Below are positions 6,565 through 10,903 of a stretch of DNA of 10,903 bases, piece after piece. The translations under genes and the position numbers were made by a program. The stretch covers positions 1 through 10,903 of the forward strand of contig JAFKJZ010000532.1 in assembly GCA_017305815.1 (NCBI GenBank). Reading direction: 5' to 3'. The stretch is from Hyphomicrobiales bacterium (lineage in GTDB: Bacteria; Pseudomonadota; Alphaproteobacteria; Rhizobiales; Kaistiaceae). Under the pieces are notes generated by a model that ran no database searches, was not told the origin of the DNA, and saw only the letters and a list, made by a program, of their open reading frames with translations. Each line of letters starts with the position of its first letter. The first letter of the stretch is position 1.

Positions 6565-7589
6565 TGCCCCGTCTTCACGCCTCTGCCGGCTTCGGCGCCC
6601 TTCTCGCTCTCGTCCTGATCATCGCCTTCGGCGCCTGGCGCTATGACGGCTTTATCAGCGAGTACAACGTGCTCACCGTCCTGCGCTACAATTCGATGTT
6701 CGCGCTGGTCGGCCTCGGCATGTGCTTCGTGATCATGACCGGCGGCATCGACCTGTCGGTCGGCTCGGTCGCGGCGCTGTCGAGCGTGGTTTCGGCCTAT
6801 CTCAGCCCCTATGGTCTGCTGCCGGGTCTGCTGGGCGGCCTCGCCGCAGGCCTTGCCGCAGGCATCATCAACGGCTTCATCATCTCGAAGATGAAGATCC
6901 TGCCGTTCATCGCCACGCTGGCGACGATGCTCGCCGCCTCCGGCGTTGCGTTGCTGCTGTCGAACCAGCAATCCGTGCCGGCCTCCTACGACACCAATTT
7001 CATGGCGCTCGGACAGGGCGATTTTCTCGCCTACGCCCCCGAATGGGTGACGGGCGACGATGCGGGCCTGCTCGGCGGATTGATCCGCATCTTCTTCGGC
7101 TTCCCGATCCCTGCCTGGATCGCGCTCTTCGCCTATCTCCTTGGCTCGCTGATCCTCAACCGCACCCCGTTCGGACGCCATGTGCTGGCGGTCGGCGGCG
7201 GCGAGGAGGCCTCGCGGCTGATGGGCTTGCCCACCGACCGGACGATCTTCCTGGTCTATGTCTTGTCCGGTTTTCTCGCCGGCATGGCGGGCGTGATCCT
7301 GGCGGCGCAGTTCGGCGCCGGACAGCCGATCGAGGGCGTGGGCTGGGAACTCTTCGCGATCGCCTCGGTCGTGGTGGGCGGCACGCTTCTTACCGGCGGC
7401 AAGGGTTCGGTCGGCGCCACGCTGGTCGGCACGCTTCTGCTCGGCATCCTGTTCACCGTGCTCAACTTCGAGAACGGCATGGGCTGGATCAGCCTCAGCG
7501 CCTATTGGCAGTCCGTGCTGCGCGGCGCGTTCCTGCTGGTGGTCGTCATCCTGCAGAGCCGCCTGACCCGCTCGGCCGCGACTGCCTGA
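6564..7589 (+). CDS. yjfF: Sugar ABC transporter permease, YjfF-like
   Basis: The second permease of the importer is intact at 341 residues. The hydrophobic segment from about residue 10 to 24 is the first helix. The family motif TGGIDLSVGS is at 59-68, a glycine- and alanine-rich helix follows at 86-108, and FGRHVLAVGGGEEASRLMGL at 203-222 is the ATPase-contact loop. The Gly-Gly-Thr-Leu-Leu-Thr-Gly-Gly block at 272-279 and the last hydrophobic helix (about 318-331) are both present, unlike in permease 1. The start ATG overlaps the ancestral stop of permease 1 as TAATG, with AGGA (6551-6554) as ribosome site 9 bases before it. YjfF normally pairs with YtfT as a heterodimer, so loss of permease 1 would leave this protein without its partner unless it can self-associate. 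The identification as the fourth gene of a ytfQRT-yjfF type operon rests on order and sequence pattern. Confidence 0.93.
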   Translation: MPRLHASAGFGALLALVLIIAFGAWRYDGFISEYNVLTVLRYNSMFALVGLGMCFVIMTGGIDLSVGSVAALSSVVSAYLSPYGLLPGLLGGLAAGLAAGIINGFIISKMKILPFIATLATMLAASGVALLLSNQQSVPASYDTNFMALGQGDFLAYAPEWVTGDDAGLLGGLIRIFFGFPIPAWIALFAYLLGSLILNRTPFGRHVLAVGGGEEASRLMGLPTDRTIFLVYVLSGFLAGMAGVILAAQFGAGQPIEGVGWELFAIASVVVGGTLLTGGKGSVGATLVGTLLLGILFTVLNFENGMGWISLSAYWQSVLRGAFLLVVVILQSRLTRSAATA

Positions 7590-7614
7590 GGACGGTCTTT
7601 GCGGCATATCGTTG

Positions 7615-7636
7615 GCCGGGGCGCTGCAGCCCCGGC
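7615..7636 (+). terminator. Hairpin after the transporter operon
   Basis: GCCGGGGC (7615-7622) and GCCCCGGC (7629-7636) form a perfect 8-base stem with a 6-base loop, beginning 25 bases after the permease 2 stop. There is no T-run. In a high-GC genome this may still act as a terminator or 3' stabiliser that separates the transporter genes from lacI. The rest of the 129-base gap (7590-7718) shows no promoter that I can support. Confidence 0.5.
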
Positions 7637-7718
7637 GGCGCGGCGACGTTCTGCGCATCCCGTGGCAATTCAGGCCGGCCGTCTTGCGGCGTCCGGGCTT
7701 CTGATCCAGAGTCCCGGC

Positions 7719-8843
7719 ATGGATAAGACGGACAAGAAACCGCCCTCGCAGCGCAAGGCGCAGGCCGACGCCTCGCCGGCCCCGGCGCGCGCCAAGCTGG
7801 AGCATGTGGCGCGGCTCGCCAAGGTTTCGCTGGCGACTGCGTCGCGGGCGATCAACCAGCCCGAGATCGTGCGCCCCGAGATCCGCGAGCGCGTGCTGCA
7901 TGCCGTCGAGATGCTCGACTATACGCCCGATCGCATGGCGAAGGCCCTGAGCTCCGGCCGCACCCATACGGTCGGCGCCGTGGTGCCGACGCTCGGCAAC
8001 GCCATCTTCGCCGATGGCGTCGAGGCGCTGGAGGCGCGGCTTGGCGCGCGCGGCTACACGTTGATCCTGTCGCATTCGCAATATGACCCGGCGCGCGAGT
8101 TCCGCCAGATCCGCGGCATGCTGGAATATGGCGTCGATGGCCTGGTCCTCGTCGGCGATACCTTCGCTCCGGATTCGCTGCCGCTGATCCGTCATCACCG
8201 CACGCCGCTGGTCACCACCTATGTCTGCGCCTCGCGGCAGGGAATTCCGGCGATCGGCATCGACAATCGCCAGGCGACCCATCGCATGGCGCGCTACCTG
8301 CTCGAGCTCGGGCATCGCGAATTCGCCGTCATCGCCAATACCGGCCTGCCGAACGATCGCTCGCAGGCGCGGCTCGACGGCCTTCTCGACGCCATCGCGG
8401 AGGAGGGCATCCGCCTGCCGCCGGATCGCATCTTCGAGGCGCCGCTGCCGAGCATCGCCGCCGGTCGCGAGGCGTTCCGCCGCCTGCGGGCCGCCCATCC
8501 CGGCGTCACCGCCTTCCTGTGCACCACCGATGCGATGGCGGTCGGTGCGGTCGCAGAAGCGCGGCGCGAGGGAATTCGGGTGCCCGAGGATGTCTCGATC
8601 ACCGGCTTCGACGACGTCGAGATCGCCGCCGAGACCGACCCGCCGCTGACGACCGTCAAGGTTCCTGCCGCCGAGATCGGCGCCATCGCCGCCGACCGGT
8701 TGATTGGCATCATCGAGGGCGGCCCGGCGGCGGCGATCGCCCCGATCGCGCCGCTGGAGGCGGCCCTGGTGGTGCGTGGGTCGACCGGGCCGGTCGCCGG
8801 CCCCGTCGCCCGCAAGCGCCGCACGCGCGCGGCCGCTGCCTGA
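7719..8843 (+). CDS. LacI-family transcriptional regulator
   Basis: The 374-residue protein has the full LacI/GalR plan. A lysine-, proline- and alanine-rich extension of about 25 residues precedes the helix-turn-helix at about 26-47 (KLEHVARLAKVSLATASRAI; recognition helix around 37-46). The hinge RMAKALSSGRT is at 72-82, with the minor-groove Leu at 77. A periplasmic-binding-protein-like effector domain follows, from TVGAVVPTLGN through DVSITGFDDVEIA and LTTVKVP to LVVRGST. The C-terminus adds a basic tail (ARKRRTRAAAA). Such proteins usually repress sugar genes until the sugar or a derivative binds. The ATG at 7719 was chosen because the protein becomes family-like soon after it; the frame is open upstream to a TTG at 7599 through the hairpin region. 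The adjacent transporter operon is the obvious target, and the palindrome at 9636-9647 is a candidate site. No strong ribosome site was seen. Confidence 0.94.
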   Translation: MDKTDKKPPSQRKAQADASPAPARAKLEHVARLAKVSLATASRAINQPEIVRPEIRERVLHAVEMLDYTPDRMAKALSSGRTHTVGAVVPTLGNAIFADGVEALEARLGARGYTLILSHSQYDPAREFRQIRGMLEYGVDGLVLVGDTFAPDSLPLIRHHRTPLVTTYVCASRQGIPAIGIDNRQATHRMARYLLELGHREFAVIANTGLPNDRSQARLDGLLDAIAEEGIRLPPDRIFEAPLPSIAAGREAFRRLRAAHPGVTAFLCTTDAMAVGAVAEARREGIRVPEDVSITGFDDVEIAAETDPPLTTVKVPAAEIGAIAADRLIGIIEGGPAAAIAPIAPLEAALVVRGSTGPVAGPVARKRRTRAAAA

Positions 8844-8853
8844 GCGGTCTGTC

Positions 8854-9616
8854 ATGACGGTGGAAATGGAGACGCTGGCGGTCCGCCTGCCGGAGGGCAT
8901 GGTCCAGGTTGCTCGCTGGACGCCATCGGATGGGCCGGCGCGTGGCGAGATCGTGCTGCTGCACCAGGGGCTTGGCTCGATCACGCAATGGGGCTCGTTC
9001 CCCGAGGCGCTCGGCGCGGCGACGGCTTGCCGCGTCACCGCCTATGACCGGCTTGGCTATGGCCGCTCGGATTTTCCCGATGACGAGCGCGGCGATTTCC
9101 TGGAGCGGGAGGCATGGGAGCGGCTGCCGGCGCTGCTCGACGCGCTCGGCGTCGAGCAGCCGATCCTCTACGTCCATAGCGACGGCGGCACCATCGCGCT
9201 GCTTTACGCGTCGGAGCGTCCCGCCGCACTGGGGGGCCTCTTCAGCGAGGCCGCCCATGTCTTCTCCGAGGTGGCCGAGACCGGCGGCATCGAGGCGCTG
9301 CGCGCGGAATTCGAGACCGGCGATCTTGCCCGTAAGCTCGCCAGGCATCATCCGCGCCATCTCGATCGGATGTTCCATCGCTGGGCCGACTTCTGGCAGG
9401 CGACGGGGCGCGACGACTGGACGATGCTCGAAAGGCTCGCGGCGATCGAATGCCCGGTTCTGGTCGTGCAGGGCGACGCGGACGAGCATGGCAGAGCGGC
9501 GGATCCTGCCTGGCTGTGGACACTCGCCGCACCGCGAGCAGCCGCAGGCCGTGCTGGCGGCGGTGGCGCCCTTCGTTGCCGCGATCTTGCAAGGCAATCG
9601 AGCGCCTCACACCTGA
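8854..9616 (+). pseudogene. Alpha/beta hydrolase, disrupted near its 3' end
   Basis: The first 213 codons encode an alpha/beta-hydrolase: LLHQGLGS (oxyanion-hole region), YDRLGYGRSDFP, the nucleophile elbow VHSDGG with Ser109, and PVLVVQGDADEHG at 201-213 with the acid residue, probably Asp210. The elbow has Val where the first Gly of GxSxG is usual. From about 9494 this frame loses all resemblance to the family. The expected ending, ILPGCGHSPHREQPQAVLAA and on to a TGA at 9614-9616, appears in the next frame, with the catalytic His at 9521-9523. Relatives have roughly 14-20 more residues between the two blocks, so a small out-of-frame deletion is inferred near 9492-9505. The original frame stays open to 10293, so translation would give a chimera with a meaningless tail and no catalytic His. 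The gene follows lacI by 10 bases and is probably co-transcribed. Substrate unknown; ester or lactone hydrolysis would suit the context. Confidence 0.82.
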
Positions 9617-9635
9617 GCGAGCCGGCGTTTCCTGT

Positions 9636-9647
9636 GAAAGCGCTTTC
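9636..9647. promoter_or_regulatory. Candidate LacI-family operator palindrome
   Basis: GAAAGCGCTTTC is a perfect 12-base palindrome with the central CG typical of LacI-family operators, and the wider TGAAAGCGCTTTCT fits the LacI/CcpA-type pattern. It lies 20 bases after the hydrolase stop and 44 bases before the 3' end of the minus-strand CoA transferase, where neither neighbour has its start. It may be the site of the LacI regulator encoded 800 bases to the left, an auxiliary looping site, or a leftover of a rearranged promoter. Confidence 0.5.
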
Positions 9648-9651
9648 TGTT

Positions 9652-9679
9652 GCCGAACCTGGCGGATGTCAAGTTCGGC
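9652..9679. terminator. Possible bidirectional terminator hairpin between convergent genes
   Basis: GCCGAAC (9652-9658) and GTTCGGC (9673-9679) make a perfect 7-base stem with a 14-base loop. It lies between the hydrolase and the convergent CoA transferase, 12 bases beyond the stop of the latter. There is no T-run on either side, and the large loop makes it only moderately convincing. Confidence 0.4.
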
Positions 9680-9690
9680 CGGCGACGTGG

Positions 9691-10903
9691 CTAGACTGCC
9701 TCGGCCACGCGGGCTTCCGCCTGTCGCGAGGCAGCGACGGCGCGCGTCGCGACCAGCCTTGCCACCTCTTCGGGAGCGTAGCCGAGTTCGTCCATGATCT
9801 CGTGCGTGTGCTCGCCGATCTCCAGCGCCAGCACGCGCAGTTCCGGCACATGGCCGTCATAGCGGTTGGGGTGATTGACCAGATGGACCGTGCGGCCGCG
9901 CACGGTGATCTCCCGGAAAACCTCGGCATGCTGGATCTGCGGATCGGCGAGCAGGTCGTCGTAGAAATTGATCGGCGCCCACCAGATGGCATGGGCATCG
10001 AGCCGTTCGCCCAACTCGTCGCGCGAGAAGCGGGCGGTCGCGGCGCGCAGCCGGCGGGCATAGTCGTCGCGCTCCTGGTAGCGATCGACGCCGGCGACCT
10101 CGCGCAGCGCGTCGCTGTCGAGCGCTTCCGCCAGCACGCCGGCGTCGCAGAGCGAGATCACCATGTGGCCGTCGGTCACCGGATAGACGCCATAGGGCGC
10201 GGCGTGGAACCAGGTGGCGAGGTTGGATTCGCGCTTGAGGATGTCGCGGGTCATGCCGCCGGCGAAGAAATTGACCAGCGCCTCGCCCTGTAGGTCGAGG
10301 CCGGCATTGAGCAGGCTGGCCTCGACGCGGGTGCCGACGCCTTCGCGCAGGCGGCGGACCAGGGCGCCGAGGATGCCGAGCGCCAGCAGCGCGCCGCCAT
10401 GCTGGTCGACGATGGCCGCGCCGACCGGGGTGGGGCTGCCGCTCGGCGTGCCGGTGACGCTGATCAGGCCGGACCGGGCTTGCATCAGGATGTCCTGGCC
10501 GGGCTTCAGCGCCATCGGACCGGTCGAGCCGAAGCCGGAGGCCGATGCGAAGATGATGTTGGGGTTGATCGCGCGGAGTTCCGCCTCGCTGAAGCCGAGC
10601 TTGCTGAAGACGCCGGGGCGGAAATTCTCCATCACCACGTCGGCGCCGGCGATCAGCCGACGGGCGACCTCACGGCCTTCCTCGCTCTTCAGGTCGATGC
10701 CGATCGAGCGCTTGTTGCGGTTGGCGCAGAGATAGAAGCCGCTGATCCCCTCGACGAAGACGTCGGCGCCGGACCAGCGCCGTTCATGCGCGCCATCGAC
10801 CGGCTCGACCTTGATCACGTCGGCGCCCATGTCGGCCAGATATTGCGCGCCCGCAGGACCCTGCAGGAAGTGGCAAAAGCTGACGATGCGAATTCCGTTG
10901 AGC
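9691..10903 (-). CDS. Class III (CaiB/BaiF) CoA transferase, 5' end outside window
   Basis: Read from the right edge, the frame gives LNGIRIVSFCHFLQGPAGAQYLAD, the normal N-terminal region of this family, and then MGADVIKVEP. The ATG at 10830 is therefore internal, and only a few residues are missing beyond the window. At least 403 residues are visible. Landmarks in order: MGADVIKVEP (start of the CoA-binding fold), LCANRNKRSIGIDLKSEEG, DVVMENFRPGVFSKLG, ASGFGSTGP, and GAAIVDQHGG, whose Asp codon at 10405-10407 matches the catalytic Asp of formyl-CoA transferase. The C-terminal part has SLLNAGLDLQ and HPNRYDGHVPE. It transfers CoA between carboxylates; the specific acids are unknown. It is clearly homologous to the partial enzyme at the left edge and converges on the hydrolase. 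Its promoter is to the right of the window. Family certain, pathway inferred. Confidence 0.95.
   Translation of the reverse strand, partial: LNGIRIVSFCHFLQGPAGAQYLADMGADVIKVEPVDGAHERRWSGADVFVEGISGFYLCANRNKRSIGIDLKSEEGREVARRLIAGADVVMENFRPGVFSKLGFSEAELRAINPNIIFASASGFGSTGPMALKPGQDILMQARSGLISVTGTPSGSPTPVGAAIVDQHGGALLALGILGALVRRLREGVGTRVEASLLNAGLDLQGEALVNFFAGGMTRDILKRESNLATWFHAAPYGVYPVTDGHMVISLCDAGVLAEALDSDALREVAGVDRYQERDDYARRLRAATARFSRDELGERLDAHAIWWAPINFYDDLLADPQIQHAEVFREITVRGRTVHLVNHPNRYDGHVPELRVLALEIGEHTHEIMDELGYAPEEVARLVATRAVAASRQAEARVAEAV

Noticed and set aside
7599..7718. TTG-started extension of LacI by 40 residues
   Set aside because: The extra residues are translated from the hairpin-containing intergenic region and have no family resemblance; the ATG at 7719 is more likely.
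8704..8853. Upstream start for the hydrolase frame inside lacI
   Set aside because: The added residues are Arg/Ser-rich out-of-frame translation of lacI. Hydrolase-like sequence begins after the ATG at 8854.
6561..9038. Minus-strand open frame of 825 codons opposite permease 2, lacI and the hydrolase
   Set aside because: It is a shadow frame of low complexity (Arg, Asp, Gln, Gly rich) spanning three plus-strand genes with recognised motifs. Its length reflects GC-biased codon use, not coding.

Overview
The window is high-GC DNA with long overlapping shadow frames on the opposite strand, GC-ending codons, a twin-arginine-type signal on a sugar-binding protein, and several acyl-CoA and GMC-type catabolic genes. 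This suits a free-living Alphaproteobacterium, most likely of the Hyphomicrobiales. That placement is an inference from style, not from a marker gene. No rRNA, tRNA, CRISPR array, insertion sequence or phage gene was seen.

Layout, left to right. Bases 1-731 hold the C-terminal part of a class III (CaiB/BaiF, formyl-CoA transferase-like) CoA transferase. It is followed by a MaoC-type (R)-enoyl-CoA hydratase (816-1280) and a full-length FAD-dependent GMC oxidoreductase (1351-2958). Next comes a complete-looking sugar importer locus in the order of E. coli ytfQ-ytfR-ytfT-yjfF: Tat-exported binding protein (3051-4031), double-domain ATPase (4143-5672), permease 1 (5669-6523) and permease 2 (6564-7589). 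After a terminator-like hairpin comes a LacI-family regulator (7719-8843), then an alpha/beta hydrolase (8854-9616). Convergent on the minus strand is a second CaiB-type CoA transferase (9691-10903), whose 5' end lies outside the window. All genes but this last one run on the plus strand with short gaps or overlaps, so they probably form one or two transcription units.

Working model (inference): a LacI-controlled locus imports a sugar or sugar-like compound through the YtfQRT/YjfF-type transporter. The GMC enzyme would oxidise an alcohol or lactol, the hydrolase may open an ester or lactone, and the CoA transferases and MaoC hydratase would process the resulting acid as a CoA thioester. The substrate cannot be read from the sequence.

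The most notable observation is that two genes look complete but are broken. Permease 1 stops early after residue 284. Its real C-terminal end is visible in another frame, finishing in a TAATG overlap with permease 2, and about 45-50 residues between the two parts are missing. The alpha/beta hydrolase has the same kind of lesion near 9492-9505: its catalytic His block continues in another frame and roughly 14-20 residues are missing. Either the transport locus is decaying through small out-of-frame deletions, or the assembly carries two small deletion errors. A perfect LacI-type palindrome (9636-9647) sits between the convergent genes at the far end, where no gene start is visible. Intercistronic hairpins flank the binding-protein gene and the end of the transporter operon.
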